Assembly: GCF_009939005.1 (NCBI RefSeq)
Contig: NZ_JAACJS010000002.1
Coordinates: forward strand, 712,646 to 776,645
From: Sediminibacterium roseum
GTDB lineage: Bacteria > Bacteroidota > Bacteroidia > Chitinophagales > Chitinophagaceae
Length of the DNA: 64,000 nt
Direction: 5' to 3'
The stretch's first letter is position 1. Every line of letters starts with the position of its first letter. Shown piece by piece: positions 9,720 through 18,452 of this stretch. The notes under the pieces are model-generated. The model had not been told where the DNA came from, did no database searches, and worked only from the letters and a program-made list of their open reading frames with translations. A program made the position numbers and the translations under genes.

Positions 9720-10148
9720 TTATATTTCTATTTTATCCGAAACCTGGTGCATGTTTTTGAGCAACTGCCTGCATTCTTCTTTTCCAAAAATCTTTCCATA
9801 GCGTTCGGTTGCTTCGTCAACACATGCTTTCATGGTTGGTTTCAGGTCTTTTGCCTTTTGCGTTGGGTACACATTGGTTTGTTTCCCCTCCGATGCACGG
9901 ATCACGAGCTTTTTTTCTTCCAATTTCTCCAGCAAACGGGTAATGGTGCTGGGTGTCAGTTGCAGTTGACCGGCAAGCTGCCCGGCCTGTATACCCGGTT
10001 CATCCAGCGCAAGCATCAATAAATAGGCGTGGCTCGGCGAAAGACCAACCTTTTTCCAGGTCTCTATCGCGATCTTTTCTACTTTCCTCGCCAGGGCATT
10101 GGCGGTGAAATAAAGACAGCCAGCATATTTACTATCGCATGTTTTCAT
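9720..10148 (-). CDS. MarR family transcriptional regulator
   Basis: A 142-residue winged-helix repressor. The DNA-recognition region runs through QAGQLAGQLQLTPSTITRLLEKLEEKKLVIR (about residues 55-85), followed by the wing (ASEGKQTNVYPTQKAKDL) and a C-terminal dimerisation helix. The N-terminus contains two cysteines (MKTCDSKYAGC) that might serve redox sensing, which would fit the neighbouring oxidoreductases; that is inference. It is the first gene of the marR-NmrA-SDR cluster. Its promoter carries a copy of the operator found in front of the NmrA-like gene, so autorepression is expected. Confidence 0.9.
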   Translation of the reverse strand: MKTCDSKYAGCLYFTANALARKVEKIAIETWKKVGLSPSHAYLLMLALDEPGIQAGQLAGQLQLTPSTITRLLEKLEEKKLVIRASEGKQTNVYPTQKAKDLKPTMKACVDEATERYGKIFGKEECRQLLKNMHQVSDKIEI

Positions 10149-10156
10149 TGACAGAA

Positions 10157-10189
10157 CAAAGGTAATGGGTTTTTGTTTGTATGTACAAA
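10157..10189 (-). promoter_or_regulatory. marR promoter (Bacteroidota -33/-7) overlapped by operator
   Basis: Read on the minus strand, TTTG (10186-10189) is followed after 21 nt by TACCTTTG (10157-10164), a full match to TTTG-N19-21-TAnnTTTG. The ATG of marR is at 10148, 8 nt further on, so the leader is very short or absent. The operator palindrome at 10174-10191 covers the -33 element. Confidence 0.7.
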
Positions 10190-10191
10190 TA
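10174..10191. promoter_or_regulatory. MarR-type operator over the marR promoter
   Basis: TGTTTGTATGTACAAATA matches the perfect palindrome at 9687-9704 in 16 of 18 positions. It overlaps the -33 element of the marR promoter, an arrangement expected for autorepression. It also lies about 84 bp upstream of the divergent ruvB start, so an effect on ruvB is possible but not shown. Confidence 0.72.
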
Positions 10192-10261
10192 TTTTTTTTG
10201 GGGCCGGTGCCGTCTATTGGTGGTTCACTACTTCCAATCGCCCCCGATCAAACAAAACGCT

Positions 10262-10269
10262 TACTTTTG
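10262..10269 (+). promoter_or_regulatory. -7 box of ruvB
   Basis: TACTTTTG fits TAnnTTTG and lies 5 nt before the ATG at 10275, implying a transcript that starts at or near the start codon. No TTTG at the -33 distance is evident. Confidence 0.45.
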
Positions 10270-10274
10270 AGTTC

Positions 10275-11306
10275 ATGCCCAACAGCAATCTCAATACTGA
10301 TCCCGGAAATTTATCTTCTTCAGACAAGGAGTTTGAGAATACGATACGCCCCAGGGAGATCGACGATTTCTCCGGCCAGCCGCAATTGATCGAGAACCTT
10401 AGCATCTTCATCAAGGCCGCCAAGCTCCGTGGAGAGGCATTGGATCATGTGTTGTTTCATGGGCCTCCCGGTCTCGGTAAAACCACGCTCAGCCGTATCG
10501 TGGCGAATGAGCTGGGTGTGAACATCAAGGAAACATCGGGCCCGGTAATTGAAAAGCCCGGCGACCTGGCGGGCCTGCTAACGAACCTGCAACCCAACGA
10601 TGTATTGTTCATCGACGAGATCCATCGCCTGAGCACGGTGGTGGAAGAATACCTGTATGCGGCCATGGAAGATTTCAGGATCGATATCATGATCGATACC
10701 GGGCCGAATGCGAGAAGCGTTCAGATCAATCTGAACCCGTTCACCCTGGTGGGTGCCACTACAAGAAGCGGTTTGCTTACGGCGCCGTTGTTGTCGCGCT
10801 TTGGCATTAAATCAAGGCTCGAATATTACAATGCCGAGGTTTTGAAAAAGATCATCGAGCGGAGCGCGGCCATCCTTCATACTTCTGTTACCAAAGACGC
10901 GGCGTTTGAAATTGCCAGAAGAAGCCGCGGCACACCGCGTATTGCCAACGGTCTCCTTCGCCGCGTGCGCGATTTTGCGCAGGTATTGAACGATGGGCAG
11001 ATCGATATCGGCATTACCCAACATTCTCTCAAGGCATTGAATGTGGATGAGCACGGACTGGATGAAATGGACAACCGCATCTTATCGGCCATCATCGACA
11101 AATTCAAGGGTGGCCCTGTAGGACTTACCACCATCGCCACAGCCGTTGGCGAAGAAGCCGGAACGATCGAAGAAGTATACGAGCCGTTTTTGATACAGGA
11201 AGGCTTCCTGCAGCGCACACCACGCGGAAGGGAAGTTACCGCCAAAGCATACGAACACCTGGGAAGAAGCCCTTTCAGGGGAAACGGAACCAATTTGTTT
11301 TCGTAA
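10275..11306 (+). CDS. ruvB: Holliday junction branch-migration ATPase RuvB
   Basis: A 343-residue AAA+ motor that drives branch migration with RuvA during recombinational repair. Motifs include Walker [10 protein letters not shown], Walker [10 protein letters not shown], sensor [18 protein letters not shown], and the C-terminal winged-helix domain ([23 protein letters not shown]). The open frame extends upstream to 10173, but the family N-terminus fits ATG 10275 (MPNSNLNTD...). The TAnnTTTG box 5 nt before this codon supports the same start. ruvA and ruvC are not in the window. The gene is divergent from marR and convergent with the response regulator. Confidence 0.96.
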   Translation: MPNSNLNTDPGNLSSSDKEFENTIRPREIDDFSGQPQLIENLSIFIKAAKLRGEALDHVLFHGPPGLGKTTLSRIVANELGVNIKETSGPVIEKPGDLAGLLTNLQPNDVLFIDEIHRLSTVVEEYLYAAMEDFRIDIMIDTGPNARSVQINLNPFTLVGATTRSGLLTAPLLSRFGIKSRLEYYNAEVLKKIIERSAAILHTSVTKDAAFEIARRSRGTPRIANGLLRRVRDFAQVLNDGQIDIGITQHSLKALNVDEHGLDEMDNRILSAIIDKFKGGPVGLTTIATAVGEEAGTIEEVYEPFLIQEGFLQRTPRGREVTAKAYEHLGRSPFRGNGTNLFS

Positions 11307-11368
11307 AAGTGAACGGTTGAAAAACAGGAGACGTAAAAAGTCAAACGATTAAGATCGGGTAAACAAAA

Positions 11369-11411
11369 GGGGTTAAAGATGTAAACACATTCTTTAACCC
11401 CATTTAATTTC
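11369..11411. terminator. Bidirectional terminator between ruvB and the response regulator
   Basis: GGGGTTAAAGATGT (11369-11382) pairs with ACATTCTTTAACCCC (11387-11401) with one bulged T and an AAAC loop. The position between two convergent genes fits a shared terminator; the T-tract after it is only moderate (ATTTAATTT). Confidence 0.75.
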
Positions 11412-11435
11412 TTTGATCACGTAACCGGTTGCGGC

Positions 11436-12131
11436 CTAAGGCGCCACCAGCCTGAACCCGTTGCCATGAATGTTCACGATCTCAATGTTTGGATCGTCTT
11501 TCAGGTATTTGCGGAGTTTGGCGATGTATACATCCATACTGCGGCCGTTGAAATAGGTATCGCTGCCCCAGATTTTTTTAAGGGCGCGTTCCCTTGGCAA
11601 AAGGTCGTTCTTGTGTTCTGCAAGCATTTTGAGCAGTTCGTTTTCTTTTGGAGAAAGCGTTTGTGTAAGCTCATCGTGTTTCAACTCACGGAGTTTCGGG
11701 TTGAAATGATATTTGCCGAGGTCGAACTCAACATTATCGCTAACGCGGTTCTCTTCTTCGTTGCGTTTAAGGATCGCTTTGATCTTCAGCAGGAGTACTT
11801 CGCTGTCAAATGGCTTGGTGATGTAATCGTCTGCACCCAGCTTATAACCCTGGATGATGTCTTCTTTCATCGTTTTTGCGCTCAGGAAGAACAGGGGAAT
11901 ATCAGGATCCACATCACGGATCTCTTCGGCCAGTGTAAAACCATCCATGTTAGGCATCATTACATCCAGCAGGCAGATATCAAATTTCTCGCGCTGGAAA
12001 GCGGCAAGGCCTAGGCGGCCATCCCTTTCAAGCGTTACGTCGTAGTCGTTCAGTTCTAAATAATTCTTTAATACCATGCCAAGATTTGCGTCGTCTTCGC
12101 ATAAGAGTATTTTACTTTTTTTGTCTTCCAT
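11436..12131 (-). CDS. OmpR/RprY-like response regulator
   Basis: A 231-residue two-domain regulator. The receiver domain (residues 1-125) shows the acidic pair EDD, the phospho-acceptor Asp in CLLDVMMPNMDG, and the switch Lys in YITKPFD. The C-terminal OmpR/PhoB winged helix (about 130-230) contains LSPKENELLKMLAEH and MDVYIAKLRKYL. It is close in style to RprY of Bacteroides. The partner kinase is not adjacent, so it is an orphan in this window. It probably binds DNA as a dimer after phosphorylation. No promoter is evident in the 234 bp upstream. Confidence 0.9.
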   Translation of the reverse strand: MEDKKSKILLCEDDANLGMVLKNYLELNDYDVTLERDGRLGLAAFQREKFDICLLDVMMPNMDGFTLAEEIRDVDPDIPLFFLSAKTMKEDIIQGYKLGADDYITKPFDSEVLLLKIKAILKRNEEENRVSDNVEFDLGKYHFNPKLRELKHDELTQTLSPKENELLKMLAEHKNDLLPRERALKKIWGSDTYFNGRSMDVYIAKLRKYLKDDPNIEIVNIHGNGFRLVAP

Positions 12132-12365
12132 ATATTCTTATTTAACGTGAAATAAAGCCAAAAGAATGCGAATTCACATTGTGTCCGCGCAATCTTTTGT
12201 TAAAAAGACCGTGCCAGCCTTTCTATATCCACCTAAGTTACTAAATTATCGCGAAGCACCGATACACAGGAACCGATGACCGATTTTAACGAAGCGACGT
12301 TAAACTTTGACCCGGCGCTGAATTGGAAAAAAATCACTGATCTTATCAATGGGATGATGCCGCCC
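12132..12365. other. Intergenic region, 234 bp
   Basis: It separates the response regulator start from the end of the HTH gene, both on the minus strand. A 46-codon plus-strand frame (12276-12416, MTDFNEATLNFD...) runs into the HTH gene 3' end; I do not count it as a gene. No clear terminator or TAnnTTTG box was seen. Confidence 0.4.
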
Positions 12366-12599
12366 TCACCTGTTAAACAACTTATCATACTCTTCCTCTT
12401 CCATATATTCCAATAAATCTCCGGGCTGGCATTGCAGTATTTTACAGATTTCTTCGAGCGTTGAGAAACGGATGGCTTTCGCTTTCCCGCTTTTTAAAAT
12501 GCTCATGTTGGCGATGGTGATGCCTATGCGGTCGCTGAGCTCTGTGAGACTCATCTTCCGGCGGGCGAGCATAACATCAAGGTTGACTACTATGGGCAT
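12366..12599 (-). CDS. Small XRE/Cro-type HTH regulator (YozG-like)
   Basis: A 77-residue protein that is almost entirely a Cro/C1-type helix-turn-helix. MSLTELSDRIGITIANMSIL carries the two core helices, ending in a Glu-rich tail (EYMEEEEYDKLF). Small regulators of this kind are typically encoded directly after a DUF2975 membrane protein, as in yoaS-yozG of Bacillus. Here its ATG begins 1 nt after the stop codon of the DUF2975 gene, so translation is probably coupled. It is the third gene of a three-gene operon and the natural candidate to bind the twin palindrome at 14255-14287. Confidence 0.85.
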   Translation of the reverse strand: MPIVVNLDVMLARRKMSLTELSDRIGITIANMSILKSGKAKAIRFSTLEEICKILQCQPGDLLEYMEEEEYDKLFNR

Positions 12600-12600
12600 A

Positions 12601-13488
12601 TTAAATGGTTAAATCCTGGTCCTGCTGTAATTTATATCCTTTTGCAAAAGCGCTTGCAATGGCGAGTAAGATTGTTCCAAAAAGAAGCAAATTCAGTTGG
12701 TTGGTGAATACATCGGAAAAAGAGATCACAAAAGCGTCGGGGATCTTCTTGATAAAGACCAGGCCGACCAGGTAGGGCATCAACAACTGCAGCAATACAC
12801 ATCCTAATGTGGTATAGGCAAGGATCTTGAGCTTCCGGATGTTTCCCCTGGTAAATACATTTCCCGAAGATATATTGATCAACACGATGATGGGCAGCAC
12901 GATGTAAATATAAATGGCAACGCCTATGGCAATAATCATTATGGCGCCAAAAAATTTGCGCATCACGTCGTAACTGCTTTTTTCGATCGGTATCAAAACC
13001 GTTTGCGTGCGGGTAAGGTACGCTACATCAATGGCAGTACTGTCGTTTCGCTTTTTGACCAGGTAATTTTTCCCATCCTGGTAGGCATAGCGGTACGGTG
13101 GTGTGAGCGCGTAATTGGGTATGGCGATGAAATAGTTTGGATTCAAATGGCTTTGCCCGTCTCCATAATAATCGTAGTAGTAACTGGAGGTTTGTATCAA
13201 GCCTAAAAAACCTGCGCCGATCCTGTAATCCGGCGATAATGTGTTGCGGCTCTTGTTCATCTCCTCAACTTTATCGATGCTGTCGCGTACGATCTTGTAT
13301 TGGTAATAAGGCAGCGAATCAATATGGGTAGGAACTTCTTTTGGTGCGATCTGATAGGCAGTATCGATTATTACATTATCAGCGATCATTTTATCACGCT
13401 GGTAAGCAACCGAAAAAAAACCGATCAGTCCCAACCCAAAAACGATGGTGAGGAACAAGGTTGTGTTGGGTACTATTTTTTTTAACAT
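12601..13488 (-). CDS. DUF2975 family membrane protein (copy A)
   Basis: A 295-residue integral membrane protein. One hydrophobic segment lies near residues 9-28, then a Tyr-rich extracytoplasmic region (about 35-175), and three more hydrophobic segments (about 183-210, 230-252, 268-287). The C-terminus reads GYKLQQDQDLTI, nearly the same as copy B (GVKLQEEQDLTV). That signature, the four-segment plan and the immediately following HTH gene fit DUF2975. Function is unknown; the pairing suggests a membrane protein that controls the regulator. The extra loop makes it longer than copy B. Confidence 0.82.
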   Translation of the reverse strand: MLKKIVPNTTLFLTIVFGLGLIGFFSVAYQRDKMIADNVIIDTAYQIAPKEVPTHIDSLPYYQYKIVRDSIDKVEEMNKSRNTLSPDYRIGAGFLGLIQTSSYYYDYYGDGQSHLNPNYFIAIPNYALTPPYRYAYQDGKNYLVKKRNDSTAIDVAYLTRTQTVLIPIEKSSYDVMRKFFGAIMIIAIGVAIYIYIVLPIIVLINISSGNVFTRGNIRKLKILAYTTLGCVLLQLLMPYLVGLVFIKKIPDAFVISFSDVFTNQLNLLLFGTILLAIASAFAKGYKLQQDQDLTI

Positions 13489-13596
13489 GACAAACGTTTT
13501 TTAATAATGATTATCCGAGCGGCTTCTTTACATTTTTTTATGCTGCGATAGCGACAATTTGATCAGGTCATAAACGGTTTTTCATATCGATTTTTT

Positions 13597-14229
13597 TTAA
13601 ACGGTCAGGTCCTGCTCTTCCTGCAGTTTTACACCGCGTTTGTAAATAGAAGCGAATGCCAGTAATACAAGCGCGAAATTCGACTCTACTATCATGAGGA
13701 TCGGGAAGGAGTGAATGCTTGTAAATGCCCGGTCCGTGCGCCCTTCAACGAGTTCGGGGATCAGTACGATATCGCGGTACATAACCAGCAGGGCATGCGC
13801 CATTATCAGGTACCCAAGCCACCGCAATGCATCGGAAATATCGCGCCTGAAAAGATTGTTCTGCTGGAGTTTTGGTATGACCAGCACAATGATGAGGCTG
13901 ATCACAAAAAGAAAGAACAGCGAAACCAGGTCGATGCCATCCGCGGGATCGGTCAACAGGATGCGTTCAAAAGGGTCGGGATGCTGGATCGTAAGTTCAT
14001 GACTGTAGTAAACAACCGCCTTTCCGTAGAAAGCCTTTGTTTTTCTTTCAACACTGTCTTTCGCAAAAGGTTTTACCGGGATGGTGATCAGATCGCTGTT
14101 CGAGAAGCCAATGACGATAAACAACAAACTAAAAAGCATCATCCCCAAAAAACTACGCCTGATCCTGGGCAAAAGCGGGAAACTTTGCGCAAGCGCAGCG
14201 GACACGGAGCGGAACAGGTTTGGCTTCAT
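13597..14229 (-). CDS. DUF2975 family membrane protein (copy B)
   Basis: A 210-residue membrane protein with four hydrophobic segments and the DUF2975 C-terminal signature GVKLQEEQDLTV. I start at ATG 14229 (MKPNLFRSV...); an in-frame start at 14250 would place seven residues over the promoter region. It shares the plan of copy A 108 bp downstream but lacks copy A's long Tyr-rich loop, so the two are old paralogues rather than a recent duplication. It has no HTH gene of its own. It is the promoter-proximal gene of the operon. Confidence 0.8.
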   Translation of the reverse strand: MKPNLFRSVSAALAQSFPLLPRIRRSFLGMMLFSLLFIVIGFSNSDLITIPVKPFAKDSVERKTKAFYGKAVVYYSHELTIQHPDPFERILLTDPADGIDLVSLFFLFVISLIIVLVIPKLQQNNLFRRDISDALRWLGYLIMAHALLVMYRDIVLIPELVEGRTDRAFTSIHSFPILMIVESNFALVLLAFASIYKRGVKLQEEQDLTV

Positions 14230-14254
14230 ATTGCAATAAATATACCGCAATAGT

Positions 14255-14287
14255 ATAAATATTTATTGATAAACGATAAATATTTAT
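14255..14287. promoter_or_regulatory. Twin palindromic operator of the DUF2975-HTH operon
   Basis: ATAAATATTTAT, a perfect 12-bp palindrome, occurs at 14255-14266 and again at 14276-14287. The centres are 21 bp apart, two turns of the helix, so both would face the same side of DNA. A partial third copy (ATAAATATA) starts at 14236. The pair lies 26 bp upstream of copy B's ATG and just beyond the 3' end of recQ. Confidence 0.7.
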
Positions 14288-14301
14288 TTAAAAGGATTTA
14301 T

Positions 14302-16203
14302 TTATGAAGATGGATTTGACACAAGTCCCTGTTCGTCAATCGTTATCAACTGTTCGGACTGCAGGTGATCCAGTACCGACCAGATCTTTTCCTTGTTGAA
14401 TTTATTGAGTTGATCCAATAAAGTTGTCAATCGTATCGGCGCCGCATTGCTGATGTGTTTTTGAATGGCCTCAAACTCTTCACTGCTCAAGGCCTTTCTT
14501 TTTTTTGCCAGGCAATTATCGCACACGCCGCATTCTTTTGAGGCGCTGTCTCCAAAATAAGAAGCGATGTAAAGGCTGCGGCATTGGTTTTCAAGTTTAA
14601 TATAGCTGAGCATGGTTTCAACACGCTCCGTATACAATTTCTTACGCAACAGGTAACGGTCCTGGTTGATCTGTAAATATTGTGCAGACGCGCGGTTGAG
14701 CAGGTAGTGAATTTGTGGCGTGTCTTTCTGCGGCAGGTATTCGATGATGCCATAGGAGCGCATCAGGAGCAATTGTTCATGAACTTCTTCCATCGTAAGG
14801 CGGCACAACCTCGCCAGTTGTTTTTCATGAACCGATACGCGGTTGTCGAGAATGCCTGCATAGGTGCGCAGCAAACATTTGATCAGCGGTTCGGTATGCG
14901 GATAGCTGTCTTCAAAAAGCTGCAGTGATTCTTTGGACGCAGTAAAGTTTACCTGCGATGGCAGGAAGATGTTTTCTGAGAATGTGATGTGCCCTTCCTG
15001 TTCCAATACTTTCAGCGTATTCACCACAAGCATCCCATCCAGTTTAAAATTTTTGATGAAGGTCATCAGGTCAAAATCATAATACTGCCCTTCTCCAATA
15101 CCCACCGGCACCTGCAGATAATCCGCCAGCGCCTGGTAGATCTTTTTGATCTCGCTGATGGGCGGAAAACGCTTGTCGGGCATGGCGGCCAGCGCCTGCA
15201 GGTTTTCTTCCTGGTATACGAGAACGGCGTAAGATTTTTTCCCGTCCCTGCCCGCGCGGCCCGCTTCCTGGTAATAGTTCTCGAGGCATTCCGGTATATC
15301 AAAATGGATCACACTGCGCACATCGGGCTTATCGATGCCCATTCCGAATGCATTGGTACAAACCATTACCCGTACTTCGCTGTTGATCCATGCATGTTGT
15401 TTCGCGTTACGGATCTCCTGTGGCAAACCTGCGTGGTAATAGTCGGCGGGTATGTTCTGCAACGTCAACAGGTGCGCAAGTTCTTTGGTTTGCCGCCTGC
15501 TGCTGCAATATACAATGCTGCTGCCCGGTATTTTGGTGAGCACTTCTATTACCTTGTTCACTTTGCTGTCTACCTTAAAACAACTGTATGAAATATTCGG
15601 CCGCTCGAACGATTGCCTGAACACATTGCCCTGCGTGAACTTTAATTTTTGGGTGATGTCTTCCTGCACCACCGGCGTTGCCGATGCTGTGAGTGCGATC
15701 ATCGTTACATCCGGCAGCTCGTTGCGGAGGGCGGCGATGCGGAGGTAGGGCGGACGAAAATCGTATCCCCATTGCGATACGCAATGCGCCTCGTCAACCA
15801 CCAACAAACCTACATTCAGCGCAGGCAGATATTCTTTGAAGAGATTTGTTTCCAGTCGCTCGGGCGACAGGTACATGAATTTGAAATCCCCATGCGTTGC
15901 CTGTTGCAGGATCTGTTTTACCTCATAGAAACTCAACCCGCTGTGCAGCGCCACTGCCGGAATGCCTTTTTGCAGGAGGCTCTCTACCTGGTCGCGCATC
16001 AGTGCAATAAGCGGGCTGATAACCAGGCACAGCCCATCGGTCAATAACCCCGGCACCTGGAAGCAGATCGATTTTCCACCACCGGTGGGTAGCAGGGCAA
16101 GCGTATCGTTCCCGTTCAATACAGAATGGATGATGTCTTCCTGCATGGGGCGGAAGCTGTCGTGTTTCCAATAGTATTTCAGTATCGATTGGGGTGATTC
16201 CAT
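14302..16203 (-). CDS. recQ: RecQ family ATP-dependent DNA helicase
   Basis: A 633-residue 3'-5' helicase. Motif I is TGGGKS (about residues 41-46), motif II VVDEAHCVSQWG, motif III LTASATP, and motif VI YYQEAGRAGRDG. The RecQ-Ct zinc site is visible as C-RSLYIASYFGD...CGVCDNC, followed by a winged-helix-like segment (LTTLLDQLNKFNKEKIWSVL). No HRDC domain is recognisable, as in many shorter RecQ paralogues. It unwinds recombination and replication intermediates. The gene is alone on its strand segment, 95 bp after the copper ATPase start region. Bacteroidota often carry two RecQ paralogues; this could be either. Confidence 0.93.
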   Translation of the reverse strand: MESPQSILKYYWKHDSFRPMQEDIIHSVLNGNDTLALLPTGGGKSICFQVPGLLTDGLCLVISPLIALMRDQVESLLQKGIPAVALHSGLSFYEVKQILQQATHGDFKFMYLSPERLETNLFKEYLPALNVGLLVVDEAHCVSQWGYDFRPPYLRIAALRNELPDVTMIALTASATPVVQEDITQKLKFTQGNVFRQSFERPNISYSCFKVDSKVNKVIEVLTKIPGSSIVYCSSRRQTKELAHLLTLQNIPADYYHAGLPQEIRNAKQHAWINSEVRVMVCTNAFGMGIDKPDVRSVIHFDIPECLENYYQEAGRAGRDGKKSYAVLVYQEENLQALAAMPDKRFPPISEIKKIYQALADYLQVPVGIGEGQYYDFDLMTFIKNFKLDGMLVVNTLKVLEQEGHITFSENIFLPSQVNFTASKESLQLFEDSYPHTEPLIKCLLRTYAGILDNRVSVHEKQLARLCRLTMEEVHEQLLLMRSYGIIEYLPQKDTPQIHYLLNRASAQYLQINQDRYLLRKKLYTERVETMLSYIKLENQCRSLYIASYFGDSASKECGVCDNCLAKKRKALSSEEFEAIQKHISNAAPIRLTTLLDQLNKFNKEKIWSVLDHLQSEQLITIDEQGLVSNPSS

Positions 16204-16298
16204 CGCGTTGTGAAAGTACGCCGTAATGGCGATTGTTGTGAGCGTAATAATACGTGGTATGGATCAGCTGGTGATGTTCAACCGGCCTGCACAAGCCA

Positions 16299-18452
16299 CT
16301 AATACACTTTTTTGAAATTCAGCCGTACGGAGTTGATGGCGAGCACAACATCGCTCAGTCCCATCACCAGTGCCCCAAAGGTTGGGTTCAATAATCCAAA
16401 TGCTGCAATGGGGATCGCGACCACGTTGTATGCGAATGCCCAGAACAGGTTTTGTTTAATGGTGATGTAGGTATGTTTTCCCAGCCCGAGCGACAATGGC
16501 AGGTTCTTTAAACCATGGTTCATCAAAACAACCTGCGCGCTTTGCATGGCAATCTGCGAGGCATCGCTCAGCGAGATACCCACCGTTGCTTTTGCAAGGG
16601 CGGGTGCATCGTTGATGCCGTCGCCCACCATGGCGGTGGGGGCCTCCTGGTTCAGCGCGGTGATCTTTTCGAGTTTTTGTTGTGGCGATTGTTCTGCGTA
16701 AATATCGTCGATACCACAGGCCTGCGCTACCTGCTCGCATTTCTCCCTTCGGTCGCCGCTGAGCAGGATTGTTTTGATGTTTTTCTGTTTCAGCAAACGC
16801 ACCACTTCTTTTGCTTCGGGCCTGATCTCGTCTGCCACATCTATCCATCCCAGCAATGCATTATTGCGGATGATGTAGATATTGTGCGTGGCATCGGTTG
16901 TAAGATGCGAGGCCGTTTTGTAAGAGCCCGCCGTATATTCATTGCCTTCTTTGTCTGTGGCACGCATGCCCAGCCCTTTCACCTCTTCGATCTTTGCCCA
17001 GCGGATCTCGTCCTTTGTCTTCCATTCCCCCGCAATTGCTTTGGCAATAGGATGGGAGGAGTATTTTTCCAGGGAGAAGGCGATGGATCTGAATGCGGCA
17101 AGCTGTCTGTCGCCGTTTGCAGGGTCTGTATCCTCAACCTGGTTGCCCAGGATCTTACTTCCCGCTATGCGGAATGCGCCTGTGGTAAGCGTTCCTGTTT
17201 TGTCGAACACCACCTGTTTGATGCTGTTGAACGATTCGAGGCTCTTTGCATTTTTAAAAAGAACGCCGTTACGCGCCGCGCGGCCGAGTCCTACGGCAAT
17301 GGCCGCGGGGGTTGCAAGTCCCATGGCACACGGGCATGCGATCACCAATACGGCGATCGACCGCAACAAGCTATTGCTGAAAGATTGATCTGCGGCAAAA
17401 TAATTCAGCAGGAAAACAACCAATGCGATGCTGATCACTGCAGGAACAAAAATGGCGCTGATCTTGTCGGCCAATTGCTGAACGGGCGGTTTTTCTGTTT
17501 GTGCATCCCGCACCAGCTTCAGGATGTTGGCCAGAACGGTGTCTTCGCCAACTGCGGTAACATATGCTTTCACGGTGCCGTTTTCGAGGATGCTTCCGCC
17601 GATGAGTTTGTCGTTCATCTTTTTTTCAAGCGGCGCGCTCTCGCCGCTGATGATCGCTTCGTTCACACTGGCCTCGCCCCATAAAACCTTACAATCCATC
17701 GGAACGGTTTCGCCACTGTTGATCAACAGGAGGTCTCCTACTTTCAGCGTCTTGCTTTCTACCGGGAAAACATGTTCTGCATGGTTTTCGTCATATGCGA
17801 TCATGTTTGCCATCGATACCTGGCTCACCGCGAGTTTGCGCAGTGCGGATTGGGTGGTTTCAACCGACTTGTCTTCCATCCAGTTGCCCAGGAAAACAAG
17901 TGTGAGAATGGTGGCCGTGGTTTCATAAAACATATACTGCGCGGCTTGTGCAGTAAGGGTTCCGTATAAACTGTATGCAAGGGAAGCGATCGCACCGAGG
18001 GCGATCAGTACATTCATGTTGGGAATGCCTTTGAGAATGCTGTTGATGGCGCTGCGCCCGAAGAAATCCATCCCTACGATAAAAACAGGGATCGTGAGCG
18101 CGAGCTGCACATAAGGATCCATCAGGAAATGAATGTGAATGCCCGGTATCATGTGCAGCATCAATGGCGCGGTAAAGACAAGGCAGAAGACAAAACGTTG
18201 AAAATGGTTTTTGAACAGTCGTTTGTCTTTTTTTATTTCAGATGGATCGCCGCTCACAACCTGGTAACCCAACTGCGCAATGCCTTTGGCGAGCTCCTGT
18301 TTAGAAACATCGGGCGCCATGCCAAAACTAACATCGCCGCCAATGAAGTTAACTTTTACATCCTGTGCCCCCTTGCCGCGGAGAAATTTATCTACCGTTA
18401 GGGCGCAATTGGTACAGCTCATGCCGGTTACTTTCCAGTCTACTCGTTCCAA
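16299..18452 (-). CDS. copA: Copper-translocating P1B-type ATPase (CopA-like)
   Basis: A 717-residue heavy-metal pump. There is one N-terminal HMA domain with GMSCTNC (residues 10-16), eight predicted membrane segments, the actuator motif ISGES, the ion-binding CPC motif (ACPCAMG), the phosphorylation motif DKTGTLT, and the hinge GDGINDAP. CPC plus the C-terminal membrane residues favour Cu(I) export from the cytoplasm. No CueR/CsoR regulator or chaperone is adjacent. A -7-like box (TAACTTTG, minus strand, 18513-18520) lies about 60 bp upstream. The MbnP/MbnH-like copper pair is elsewhere in the window (60-62 kb). Confidence 0.93.
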   Translation of the reverse strand: MERVDWKVTGMSCTNCALTVDKFLRGKGAQDVKVNFIGGDVSFGMAPDVSKQELAKGIAQLGYQVVSGDPSEIKKDKRLFKNHFQRFVFCLVFTAPLMLHMIPGIHIHFLMDPYVQLALTIPVFIVGMDFFGRSAINSILKGIPNMNVLIALGAIASLAYSLYGTLTAQAAQYMFYETTATILTLVFLGNWMEDKSVETTQSALRKLAVSQVSMANMIAYDENHAEHVFPVESKTLKVGDLLLINSGETVPMDCKVLWGEASVNEAIISGESAPLEKKMNDKLIGGSILENGTVKAYVTAVGEDTVLANILKLVRDAQTEKPPVQQLADKISAIFVPAVISIALVVFLLNYFAADQSFSNSLLRSIAVLVIACPCAMGLATPAAIAVGLGRAARNGVLFKNAKSLESFNSIKQVVFDKTGTLTTGAFRIAGSKILGNQVEDTDPANGDRQLAAFRSIAFSLEKYSSHPIAKAIAGEWKTKDEIRWAKIEEVKGLGMRATDKEGNEYTAGSYKTASHLTTDATHNIYIIRNNALLGWIDVADEIRPEAKEVVRLLKQKNIKTILLSGDRREKCEQVAQACGIDDIYAEQSPQQKLEKITALNQEAPTAMVGDGINDAPALAKATVGISLSDASQIAMQSAQVVLMNHGLKNLPLSLGLGKHTYITIKQNLFWAFAYNVVAIPIAAFGLLNPTFGALVMGLSDVVLAINSVRLNFKKVY

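Noticed and set aside
12276..12416. 46-codon plus-strand frame starting MTDFNEATLNFDPALNWKK between the response regulator and HTH genes
   Set aside because: It runs antisense into the HTH gene and lacks a promoter. The start vaguely recalls a channel-type N-terminus, so a decayed gene start is possible, but the evidence is too thin.
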